From the NCBI GenBank assembly GCA_016716525.1, contig JADJWE010000001.1, positions 1,116,001 through 1,180,000 of the forward strand: a stretch of DNA of 64,000 nt, read 5' to 3'. Origin of the DNA: Candidatus Flexicrinis affinis (GTDB lineage Bacteria; Chloroflexota; Anaerolineae; Aggregatilineales; Phototrophicaceae). The position numbers and the translations under genes are program-made. Of this stretch, positions 32,432-40,489 are shown piece by piece (positions within the stretch are counted from its first letter, which is position 1; each line of letters starts with the position of its first letter). A model generated the notes under the pieces. That model was not told the DNA's origin, did no database searches, and was given only the letters and a program-made list of their open reading frames with translations.

Positions 32432-33121
32432 ATGTCAAGTGGCCCGACGCAAACGGCCGGCACGGCCCGGGTATCCCCCGTGCTGATCGGTCTTATCGTC
32501 ATGGCAGTCTTTGCCCTGATCGTCGTTGCTGCGCTCGCGTTCATCTCCGGTCAGCAACCACAGGACGGCGACACCGTTGACACCGGGGCGGCACTCGTCG
32601 GCCCTGGGGCATACTCGACCGGCGTCACGGAACTTGAGCCGAAAGCTGTCGATCCATTCACGCTGCAAAGCGCCGGCGGACCAGTCACGCTCGAGACCTT
32701 GCGCGGGGGTTATACGCTGATCTATTTCGGCTACACATACTGCCCGGACTTCTGCCCCTCGACCATGACCGACTGGCGTGTGATTCGCCGCGCGTTGGGC
32801 GAGGATGCAGATGACGTTACGTTCATGCTGGTCAGTGTAGACCCGGCCCGCGACACGCCGGATGTCCTTCAGTCGTACGTTGCCCACTTTGATCCTGCGA
32901 TCATCGCTGCAACCGGAGACGACGCGTCACTGACCGAGTTGGTCGAACAATTCGGTGCGTTTTACGACATCGTCGAGGGCGGCGAGGCGCCGTTCTACAT
33001 CGTCAGCCACACCACGTCGCAGTTCTTGGTCGATCCGAATGGGAATTTCATCGCAGTTTACGCGTTTGGAACGCCGGTTGACGTCATCGTGGCTGATCTA
33101 CAGTCTAGGCTGCAGCAGTAG
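32432..33121 (+). CDS. Sco1/SenC-family copper chaperone or thioredoxin-like protein
   Basis: The ATG at 32432 has GAGGTG 9 bases upstream. One membrane anchor (VLIGLIVMAVFALIVVAALA) is near residues 18-38. The thioredoxin-like domain carries the copper/redox motif IYFGYTYCPDFCPSTM (CxxxC) near residue 105 and the third ligand in YIVSHTTSQFLVDPNG near residue 195. VSVDPARDTPDVLQSYVAHF is also typical. Such proteins help build the CuA site of cytochrome c oxidase and work on the outer face of the membrane. It stands alone, followed by a strong terminator, so oxidase genes lie elsewhere. Confidence 0.92.
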   Translation: MSSGPTQTAGTARVSPVLIGLIVMAVFALIVVAALAFISGQQPQDGDTVDTGAALVGPGAYSTGVTELEPKAVDPFTLQSAGGPVTLETLRGGYTLIYFGYTYCPDFCPSTMTDWRVIRRALGEDADDVTFMLVSVDPARDTPDVLQSYVAHFDPAIIAATGDDASLTELVEQFGAFYDIVEGGEAPFYIVSHTTSQFLVDPNGNFIAVYAFGTPVDVIVADLQSRLQQ

Positions 33122-33139
33122 CACTCCTAGCTAACGAAT

Positions 33140-33174
33140 AGCGCCCCGGTCGCCCCGGGGCGCTGTGTTTTCTT
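33140..33174 (+). terminator. Rho-independent terminator
   Basis: Stem AGCGCCCCGG (33140-33149) pairs perfectly with 33155-33164, loop TCGCC, followed by GTGTTTTCTT. It ends the Sco1 transcript. Confidence 0.85.
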
Positions 33175-33284
33175 GGCCACAAGTCGAATCTCGCACGACT
33201 TGCTGCCGAGCTGTGTTGCGCTGGGCGAGTGATGAACTGTGGCAGATTCTCATCACTCAAGATTCAGCACTTCCAACTTCTTAC

Positions 33285-34478
33285 CTAAAAGATGGCGTTG
33301 TGGCCGGTGAGGTCACGTCCCACGATCAGCAGATTGATCTCGTTGGTGCCCTCGTAGGTGTAGACCACCTCGGCGTCCAACATCAGCCGCGCGATGTGAT
33401 TCTCGAGCAGAATGCCGTTGCCGCCCAACGTCTCGCGCGCCAATAGCGCGACCTGCCGCGCCTTGCGCGCGTTGTTGTACTTGGCCATTGACGCGATGCC
33501 CTCGTTCAACTGGCCGGCGATGAGCAGGTTGCCAATCTGGAAACACAGCGCGCGCGCCAACGTGACTTCGGTTGCCATGTCGACCAATTTCTGCTGGATG
33601 AGTTGGAAGGCGGCGATTGGCTTGCCGAACTGCTCGCGGTTCTTGGCATACTCCAGTGCCATCTCGAAAACGCCGGCAGCGACACCGGCCGCTTCCCACG
33701 CTACGCCGTACCGCCCGACCGTCAGCACCTTGCCCACGTCCCGGAACGAGCGGACTTTCTCGAGCCGGTTCTCTGCGGGGACCTTTACGTTGTTCAGCGT
33801 GATGTCGGCATTCAGCACGGCGCGCTTGCCGATCTTGCCGTGGATGTCGGTGATGATGACGCCGGGGGTGTTGTTCGGGTCTTCGATCACGAATCCGCCG
33901 AAGTTTCCCTCGTCATCACGCGCCCACACGATGAGTATGTCCGCGATCGACGCATTGCCGATCCAGCGCTTTGCGCCGTTCAGCACGTAGGTGTCGCCGT
34001 CACGGCGCGCCGTGGTCTGCAGGTCGACCGCATTGCTGCCGCGGTCGGGTTCGGTCAGGGCGAATGCGCCGATCTTCTCGAGGCGGGCCATCGGCGGGAG
34101 CCAACGCTCGCGCTGTTCGTTGTTGCCCAGCAGGCCGATGCTGCCCATCGCCAGCCCGCTGTGCACGCCGTAGAACGTCCCAATCGACCCATCGCCCTTC
34201 GCCAGTTCATAGCCAACAAGACCCACTGCCATCGGGTCGAGGCCCGCGCTGCCGAAGCCCCGAATCAAGCCGCCCATGATCGGCAATTCCTTTAGCGCGC
34301 GGGCAATTTCCCACGGGAATTCTGCCTTCTCCCAGTAGGGGTTGATCTTCGGCATCACGACATCGCGGTTGAACCGCCGAATCTGCTGTACAAGCGCCTT
34401 GTGCTCGTCAGGCAGAAAACTGTCAAGTTTCAGGTAGTCGAACCCGGCGATTTCTTCCGCTTCCAATACGTTTTCCAT
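33285..34478 (-). CDS. Acyl-CoA dehydrogenase, glutaryl-CoA dehydrogenase-like
   Basis: The chosen start (MENVLEAEEIAGFDYLKLDS) has a GAGGA ribosome site; the longer open frame is unlikely. The 397-residue flavoprotein has the ACAD signatures GAFALTEPDRGSNAVDLQTT (near residue 130), YVLNGAKRWIGNASIADILI, and the end YEGTNEINLLIVGRDLTGHN. The catalytic Glu in YEGTNEIN and the run into GR(D/A)(L/I)TG are typical of the glutaryl-CoA dehydrogenase branch. It would oxidise an acyl-CoA, perhaps with decarboxylation in lysine or tryptophan breakdown; the substrate cannot be fixed from sequence. It lies alone on the minus strand between terminators. Confidence 0.88.
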   Translation of the reverse strand: MENVLEAEEIAGFDYLKLDSFLPDEHKALVQQIRRFNRDVVMPKINPYWEKAEFPWEIARALKELPIMGGLIRGFGSAGLDPMAVGLVGYELAKGDGSIGTFYGVHSGLAMGSIGLLGNNEQRERWLPPMARLEKIGAFALTEPDRGSNAVDLQTTARRDGDTYVLNGAKRWIGNASIADILIVWARDDEGNFGGFVIEDPNNTPGVIITDIHGKIGKRAVLNADITLNNVKVPAENRLEKVRSFRDVGKVLTVGRYGVAWEAAGVAAGVFEMALEYAKNREQFGKPIAAFQLIQQKLVDMATEVTLARALCFQIGNLLIAGQLNEGIASMAKYNNARKARQVALLARETLGGNGILLENHIARLMLDAEVVYTYEGTNEINLLIVGRDLTGHNAIF

Positions 34479-34568
34479 AGTGTCCTCGGTGCACTCCCGT
34501 CGAAATACTGGTTCCGACGACCAATAATCGAATCGTGATTTGATTATATGCGAGTTGACGCGAATCAA

Positions 34569-34596
34569 CACGGGAGACTCATTGAAGTCTCCCGTG
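34569..34596. terminator. Hairpin between glyA-gcvT and the acyl-CoA dehydrogenase
   Basis: Perfect 11-bp stem (CACGGGAGACT, 34569-34579 with 34586-34596) and 6-base loop, 36 bases after the stop of the fusion gene. On the minus strand the tail is TTGATTCG, only weakly T-rich. Confidence 0.6.
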
Positions 34597-34631
34597 CTAC
34601 TCAGCTTGCAGGTGGGTAATTGAACGTTGAT

Positions 34632-37600
34632 CTACTTCTTCGTCGTAGCCTTATAGAACCGGCTCAGAACCGCTGCCTTCTCCGGCGCGACAGCCCGCCC
34701 GCCGATCGAAAGACCGCTCAGGTTGACTGAGGACAATCGATCCGACCCGCAATAGATCGCGAGTTCGGTGCCTTCCGCCGTGTAGTCCGACTTCACATAC
34801 GCCAGTCCGGTGTACGTCCCTTGACTGTCGATCGCGCAGCTCGTCACAAGCCCGATCACCTTGCCGCGTGGGTCGACCACAGGATCGCCCTGATGCGCCT
34901 GCCGGCTGCCTTTGGCGAGACCGAAGCGGACGACTTCCGCGTCACGAGTCTGCTCGCGTTTGGCAGATGCGGCCTTGCCGACGAAGAACGGCTTCCACAC
35001 CTTGACGTAGTTGGCAAATCCGGCGTCTCCCGGTGTCAAATTCTGCGGTCCTTCCAACTCGTGCCCGTACAGCGGCAGACCACCTTCCGTACGCAAGCTG
35101 TCGCGGCTTGCCAGTCCGCATGGCGTCGCGCCCAACGCGATCAACCGCTCGAACAGCGCGGCAGCCTGATCGGGATGGACGAACAGTTCGTAGGCGACGC
35201 GCTCCATCGTGTATCCAGTACGCGAGACGATCAGGTCGAACCCGTCGAGTGTGGCATGGGTCACACCGGCCCACGCCAGCGCCTTGAGGCGGGCTTTCGT
35301 GGCATCGTCGGACTGCATCGCCTGCAGGATATTAAGGCTGATGGGGCCTTGCAAAGCGACGTCGACGCGCTGGTCTGCGCCCGAGCTTGGATCGCGCAGG
35401 TCGCGCAGTACCGCAACCTGCGGCCCGGGCAAGCGTCGCTGCGGCACTTCCGGGTCGATGACGACATCGCCGCGTTGAGCGGCATTCAGCCATGCCCAGA
35501 CCTTGTCATTGTTGGACGCGTTCACTACGACCAAATAGTGCTGATCGGCGAGGCGGTAGATCATCAAGTCGTCGAGCGGGATGCCGTGCACGTCGAGGAA
35601 GTACGTATAGTGCGACTCGCCGACCGCCAAGCCGGGGACATCGTTGGTCGTCACCGCGTCGAGGAATGCGGCTGCACCCGGGCCGCGCACATCGAACACG
35701 CCCATGTGTGTCACGTCGAAGATGCCGGCGCTGCTGCGAACCGCCGCGTGTTCCTCTTTCACCGACGTATACCATACCGGCATATCGTAACCGGCGAAGG
35801 GCGTCATCCGCGCGCCGAGCTGCTTGTGCAGCGCGTGCAGCGGCGTCGTGAGCAGTTCTGAGGACTCGGCAGGTGACCACGTGAACACGTTCTGCGGAGC
35901 AGCCGCTGAGACCGCGTGCGCACGCTGACCAACATAGAACGGCTTGGCCGCGAAGCCCTCGCCCTCTGAAAGCGGAGCCCGAGCGGTGACCCGGCCGTCG
36001 ACCGTGACTTCGACCGGCCCGGGCAGCCGTGCCGCTACGTCTTCCGGGTCGATGATTACGAACGCGTCAGAGAGTGACCGGAGCCACGTCACGGCACGCC
36101 CGACCTGACCTGAGAGCTCGAGCGCGTACTCGGTTGAGCTCGTTCGGGTCACGTGGCCTTGCGCCAATTCGCGCCCTTGCAGGTCGAAGATGCGCGTTGG
36201 CTGTGAAGCGCCGATCTCCAGCGCCACGATATCGCTGGTAAGCGCACCGTTCAGGAAATTCGCTGCATGTTCGCCCTGCACGATGATACGCTGCGGGTCG
36301 TCCGAGACGGTGTCCAGATATGCGAAGTGCGGGTAATCGTCGGCGACCGCATCAGTGTCGATGCCGACACTGGCGGCAAGCTCGCGAACGCGGACGCGTG
36401 CCGTCTGAAGCACGTCGAAGTCGATGCTGGCGCGGGTGATGTCACGCTTGCGGCCGCTGTAGCTGAACGGCACGCACGCCAGCAGTACATCCGCGATGAT
36501 GTCGGCCAGCGCCAGCGTTTCGGCGTCGCCGAATCCGCGTTGGGTGATCCACGGGGTACCGAGGCGAATGCCGCTCGGCCTTAGCGCGGACGTGTCGCCG
36601 GGAATCGTCTGCCGATTGCAGACGACACCGCACAGGTCAAGGATGCGCGCGGCCATGTCGCCGCTCAGCGGCGTGCCGTCCGGGCCGACTACCGACTTAC
36701 AGTCGACGTTCAAGAGGTGGGTCGTGGTGCCGCCGAAAGGAATGCGCAATCCGCGCTCGCGAAGCCGGTCGGCGAGTGTCACTGCGTTGCGAACGGTCTG
36801 CTGCTGCAAGCTGACGAACTGCTCGGTCCGTGCGAGTTTGAGCGCAACAGCCAGCGCCGCCATCGCGTTGATGTGCGGGCCGCCCTGTTCGCCGGGGAAC
36901 ACGCCGCGGTCGATCTTGGTCGCCAGCGCCTTCTTGTGCGTGATGATGACCGCGCCCCGTGGTCCGCCGAGAGTCTTGTGAGTCGTAAATGACACGACGT
37001 CGGCAATCCCGACCGGGTTGGGGTACGCGCCCGCGGCGATGAGCCCCGCGACATGCGCGACATCCGCCAGCAGGAACGCTCCGACCTCGTCGGCGATGGC
37101 ACGGTACCGTGCCCAATCGGGGACGTGCGGATAGCTTGAATAGCCGCCGATGATCATTTTGGGGCGGTGCTGCAGCGCGAGTGCGCGCATCGCATCGTAG
37201 TCGATCTGCTCGGTTTCCGGGTCAATGCCGTAGCTGACGATGTTGTACTGCTTGCCGCTCCGGTTGACCGGGCTGCCGTGGGTCAGGTGGCCGCCTTGGA
37301 TGAGGTCCATGCCCATGACCGTGTCGCCGACCGTGAGCAGGGCAGAGTACACCGCGTTGTTAGCCGGCGCGCCGCTCAACGGCTGCACGTTGACGAACAG
37401 CTTGTCGGGGCCGTAGTGCTCTGTAGCGAAGAGCTCCGCCGCCCGCCGCCGCGCGAGCGACTCGATGATGTCGGCGTACTCCGTGCCTTTGTAGTAGCGT
37501 TCGTCCGCGATGCGGCGGTACTCGGTCAAGCGCGCGCCGTAATCGAGAATCTCGTCCTCGGTCAACTGCCGCGATGCGTCGAGCGGATAACCTTCGGCAT

Positions 37601-37847
37601 AGATGTTGTGGAACGCCGAAGACAGCGCTTCCCGCACCGCATGCGGAACCGTGCTCTCAGACGGAATCATGATTAAGTAGCGGGCTTGACGCGCGGTTTC
37701 ATGTCGGATCAGATCAGAGACGTCCGGATCGATGTCCGCTAACGCACCGCGAAACAGATAATCTCGTACCCCGGATTGAACCGTCATCAGGAGGCTCGCC
37801 TTCTCTGCGTTCAGCAACGCCGGGAGTCTATCATACGCTCCGATCAC
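34632..37847 (-). CDS. glyA-gcvT: Serine hydroxymethyltransferase - aminomethyltransferase fusion
   Basis: A 1071-residue fusion. Residues about 25-500 are serine hydroxymethyltransferase with VNVQPLSGAPANNAVYSAL near 152 and the PLP lysine (K291) in VVSFTTHKTLGGPRGAVI. Residues about 505-660 are an extra domain (IIVQGEHAANFLNGALTSDI, then TRIFDLQGRELAQGHVT) that resembles the folate-binding half of T-protein or YgfZ. Residues about 667-1071 are a full GcvT (HKQLGARMTPFAGYDMPVWY to the C-terminus). Together they convert serine to glycine and handle aminomethyl-folate, so one-carbon transfer is coupled in one chain. The nominal GTG start overlaps the previous gene by 4 bases; an ATG 20 codons later (MTVQSG) is also possible. 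It is the T-protein partner of the gcv operon. Confidence 0.93.
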   Translation of the reverse strand: MIGAYDRLPALLNAEKASLLMTVQSGVRDYLFRGALADIDPDVSDLIRHETARQARYLIMIPSESTVPHAVREALSSAFHNIYAEGYPLDASRQLTEDEILDYGARLTEYRRIADERYYKGTEYADIIESLARRRAAELFATEHYGPDKLFVNVQPLSGAPANNAVYSALLTVGDTVMGMDLIQGGHLTHGSPVNRSGKQYNIVSYGIDPETEQIDYDAMRALALQHRPKMIIGGYSSYPHVPDWARYRAIADEVGAFLLADVAHVAGLIAAGAYPNPVGIADVVSFTTHKTLGGPRGAVIITHKKALATKIDRGVFPGEQGGPHINAMAALAVALKLARTEQFVSLQQQTVRNAVTLADRLRERGLRIPFGGTTTHLLNVDCKSVVGPDGTPLSGDMAARILDLCGVVCNRQTIPGDTSALRPSGIRLGTPWITQRGFGDAETLALADIIADVLLACVPFSYSGRKRDITRASIDFDVLQTARVRVRELAASVGIDTDAVADDYPHFAYLDTVSDDPQRIIVQGEHAANFLNGALTSDIVALEIGASQPTRIFDLQGRELAQGHVTRTSSTEYALELSGQVGRAVTWLRSLSDAFVIIDPEDVAARLPGPVEVTVDGRVTARAPLSEGEGFAAKPFYVGQRAHAVSAAAPQNVFTWSPAESSELLTTPLHALHKQLGARMTPFAGYDMPVWYTSVKEEHAAVRSSAGIFDVTHMGVFDVRGPGAAAFLDAVTTNDVPGLAVGESHYTYFLDVHGIPLDDLMIYRLADQHYLVVVNASNNDKVWAWLNAAQRGDVVIDPEVPQRRLPGPQVAVLRDLRDPSSGADQRVDVALQGPISLNILQAMQSDDATKARLKALAWAGVTHATLDGFDLIVSRTGYTMERVAYELFVHPDQAAALFERLIALGATPCGLASRDSLRTEGGLPLYGHELEGPQNLTPGDAGFANYVKVWKPFFVGKAASAKREQTRDAEVVRFGLAKGSRQAHQGDPVVDPRGKVIGLVTSCAIDSQGTYTGLAYVKSDYTAEGTELAIYCGSDRLSSVNLSGLSIGGRAVAPEKAAVLSRFYKATTKK

Positions 37848-39199
37848 TTTCTATCAGCAAGCGCCGCGCCGATCAGCGCCAGCGAGCCGGCCTGAAATTG
37901 CATGAACGTCACCATATAGTAGTCGAACTGGCCGGCCACCAGCAATGCGACGAAGGCGGCAGTCAACGCCGACCGATGTATCGAGTATGGGCGGCGAAAG
38001 GCTCCGATCAAGGCGGCGAGCACCGCGGCAAAGACAAGCACGACGCCTACCAGCCCGTATTCGCCAGCAATCGTCAGCACGATGTTATGCGGGTAGTTGC
38101 CTTGTACGATCGACCCGCGTTCGTACAGGATATAGGCCGACCGCCAAGGGAGGTTTCCGGCCCCGACGCCGGTTAGCGGACGTTCCGAAATGGCGGTCAG
38201 GGCGGCGCTGTTCAGTTCAGTGCGTTCGGCTGCGCTGTACTGCTCGGTCGTCTCAACGCCGACGCCGGCACGCGCAAGAAGGAAGGGCTGATAGACAGCT
38301 GCGAAGGCGACGGCCACGACAATCGCCCACGCACCGACGACGGCGGTGCGCGGACGGGACACGCCCGGTGACCGCATCACGAGGATTAGCAGCGCAAGCG
38401 CGCCGACAGCGAACCCAAGATACGCCCCGCGCGAAAACGTAAGTAGGAACGACCACAGGACGGCCGCGCCGATGACGAGTGCGACCATCAGCGGCATGCG
38501 ACGGTGGATCAGCCACGGCACGCTGGCGAGCACGGCCGTGGCAAGGAAGCCGGCCAATACGTTCGGATGCGGCAGCAGGCCGTAGGGGCGCAGCAAGCGG
38601 ATCCCTTCAGCTTGCACGACGCTGATCCGTGCCTGCTCCAGTTCAATCGGAAACTCGCCGAGCGTGCTCCACAGTCCGCCCGCCGCCCCCTGCAATGCGA
38701 CTTGCTGCCCGACCAAGGCGGCGTGCCAGAGCGCACCGAAGAGCAGCGCCGACGTAATCATGCGCGGCGGCACGCGGACCGAGGCGACGGCCAGCGCAAA
38801 CAGAATCGCGACGGCCAACTGCATGCTGGCGCCCAGCGCAAGCTGGGGATCGGCCTCCCTGCGGAATGCCCACGACGTTGACAGATACGACCACACTGCT
38901 AGCATAAGCAGCGACGCGGCAAACGCCCATCCCGTTCGGGTACGGATGAGCGTGCGAAACCCGCAGAATCCGCCCAACGCCCACGTCAATACGGCGATAC
39001 CTGCGGGCAGCGCAAATGCAAATCGCATGAAGTAGTATGGCGTTGGGATGCTGGGGTGGGCCGGAAAGCGATACCACAACGGCCACAGCATCAAGGCGGC
39101 GAACGCCGGCGCGAAGACAACCCACCGGCGAAGGCTGGGAGCGACGGGTGCGGTGCTTTCAGCTTGACGAGCCATGCACGTGCTACTCTCGGCTGACAT
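37844..39199 (-). CDS. O-antigen ligase/polymerase-like membrane protein
   Basis: A 451-residue protein with about eleven membrane segments and the large periplasmic loop typical of the Wzy/O-antigen ligase family (YSAAERTELNSAALTAISER followed by PLTGVGAGNLPWRSAYILYE). The loop motif with GVGxGN and the following aromatic residues is the usual family hallmark. It should join or polymerise lipid-linked glycans on the outer face of the membrane. Its stop overlaps the start of the GlyA-GcvT fusion (GTGA), so the two are likely co-transcribed, an odd pairing. More polysaccharide genes lie at 43-49 kb. Confidence 0.85.
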   Translation of the reverse strand: MSAESSTCMARQAESTAPVAPSLRRWVVFAPAFAALMLWPLWYRFPAHPSIPTPYYFMRFAFALPAGIAVLTWALGGFCGFRTLIRTRTGWAFAASLLMLAVWSYLSTSWAFRREADPQLALGASMQLAVAILFALAVASVRVPPRMITSALLFGALWHAALVGQQVALQGAAGGLWSTLGEFPIELEQARISVVQAEGIRLLRPYGLLPHPNVLAGFLATAVLASVPWLIHRRMPLMVALVIGAAVLWSFLLTFSRGAYLGFAVGALALLILVMRSPGVSRPRTAVVGAWAIVVAVAFAAVYQPFLLARAGVGVETTEQYSAAERTELNSAALTAISERPLTGVGAGNLPWRSAYILYERGSIVQGNYPHNIVLTIAGEYGLVGVVLVFAAVLAALIGAFRRPYSIHRSALTAAFVALLVAGQFDYYMVTFMQFQAGSLALIGAALADRK

Positions 39200-39221
39200 G
39201 GGTAAATCCCCGGGCAGATGC

Positions 39222-39227
39222 TACAAT
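39222..39227 (+). promoter_or_regulatory. Possible -10 element of the esterase-fold gene
   Basis: TACAAT lies 70 bases upstream of the preferred start at 39297. A -35 is weak (GGCTGACA about 20 bases upstream). Confidence 0.4.
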
Positions 39228-39296
39228 AGGCGTGTTGAATAATCCAATCGAGTGAACCCTATGGCGCCTTCCGCGACTCAAGGAGCACAGCAGCAC

Positions 39297-40481
39297 ATGA
39301 CGAACTGGACGTCGTTCGAATCTTTCCTGAAAGACGCCTTGAATACTCCGATTGAGTCGCGTCAACCGCTGGTCGAGCAGCTTCTGAGGCAGCGGGCGAG
39401 CTTCCCGTGGATCGAGCATGACACGGCGACGTTCATTTTTGCGCGGCCGGGGGCAAGCCGTGTCGCCGTCAACCTCGACACCATCCGGCGCGACCCGCCG
39501 TTCGTCCCGATGGAGAACCTAGCCGGCACGACGCTTTGGTACGTGTCAGTCAAGTTCAAGCCGGACGATCTGCTCGACTACATGATCGTCATCGACGACC
39601 CGATGACGTCGGTCGCGCGCGATTCCAACATCGTCGCGCGTGTCAACAAGTACTGGCACAGCGATCCCTACAACCCGACGATCATCAGCACACGGCAGAT
39701 GTCCGTGTCTGTGCTGCGTATGCCTGAAGCGCGCCCGTTCCCGGATTGGGAAAAGCTGCACCGGGTGCCGCACGGGCGCGTCGACGAGCATTCCGTGCGC
39801 AGCGTGCAGCTCAATTTCGGCGGCCGCAAGTGCTGGGTGTACACGCCGCCGGACTATGACGGCGGGTACGAGCCGCTGCCGCTGATCATCTTGCTCGACG
39901 GCGAATGGGCGAGTGGGCCGATGCAGGCGAACTTCATTGCGGATGCGCTCTACAAACACAATGCCGCCGCACCGGCGATCCTCGCGATGATGCAAAGCGG
40001 CGATCAGACGACCCGCGACAAGAACTTCCTTGCCAACGATCGGCACTACCAGTTCCTGATCTCGGAGCTGCTGCCGTTCCTGCAGACCGAATATCGTGTC
40101 GACCCGGAAAAGATCGGCATCGGCGGTGTTGGGATGGGCGCGATTGCGAGCGCGCACGCTGCGCTCAAGAATCCGGCCGTGTTCAGCCGCTTGATCATGC
40201 TGTCGCCGCCGTTGGGCGAAGGCAAGTCTGCGGCCGAGCTGCGCCAGATCGTGCGCCGGTTCGATGGCGCGGAGAATCTGCCGGAGCGAGTCTTCCAGTC
40301 GGTTGGCCGTTACGAAGGCGCGGCGCGCTTCGTACAGCCGGGGCGCGAGCTTCGGTCGCTGCTGAACCGGCGTTCGAACGAAACCGCGTACAAGTACGTC
40401 GAAATTGGCAGCGGGCACAGCCTTGTGGCTTTCCGGAGCGTGCTGCCGGAAGCACTGGCGTGGGTGCTGCCCGTCGATTAG
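39297..40481 (+). CDS. Enterochelin-esterase-like protein lacking the nucleophile
   Basis: The frame is open from 39252; the ATG at 39297 (MTNWTSFESFLKDALNTPIE) has AAGGAG upstream and is preferred. Residues 1-150 form the N-terminal domain seen in Fes-type esterases, and the rest is an alpha/beta-hydrolase fold (PLIILLDGEWASGPMQANFI, ISELLPFLQTEYRVDPEKIG). The usual nucleophile elbow G-x-S-x-G is here GGVGMGAIAS (about 40122-40151): the Ser is replaced by Gly. The final His remains (EIGSGHSLVAFRSVLP). It may be a non-catalytic binding protein or use another residue. It stands alone between divergent and convergent genes. Confidence 0.8.
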   Translation: MTNWTSFESFLKDALNTPIESRQPLVEQLLRQRASFPWIEHDTATFIFARPGASRVAVNLDTIRRDPPFVPMENLAGTTLWYVSVKFKPDDLLDYMIVIDDPMTSVARDSNIVARVNKYWHSDPYNPTIISTRQMSVSVLRMPEARPFPDWEKLHRVPHGRVDEHSVRSVQLNFGGRKCWVYTPPDYDGGYEPLPLIILLDGEWASGPMQANFIADALYKHNAAAPAILAMMQSGDQTTRDKNFLANDRHYQFLISELLPFLQTEYRVDPEKIGIGGVGMGAIASAHAALKNPAVFSRLIMLSPPLGEGKSAAELRQIVRRFDGAENLPERVFQSVGRYEGAARFVQPGRELRSLLNRRSNETAYKYVEIGSGHSLVAFRSVLPEALAWVLPVD

Positions 40482-40489
40482 GCCGCGCG

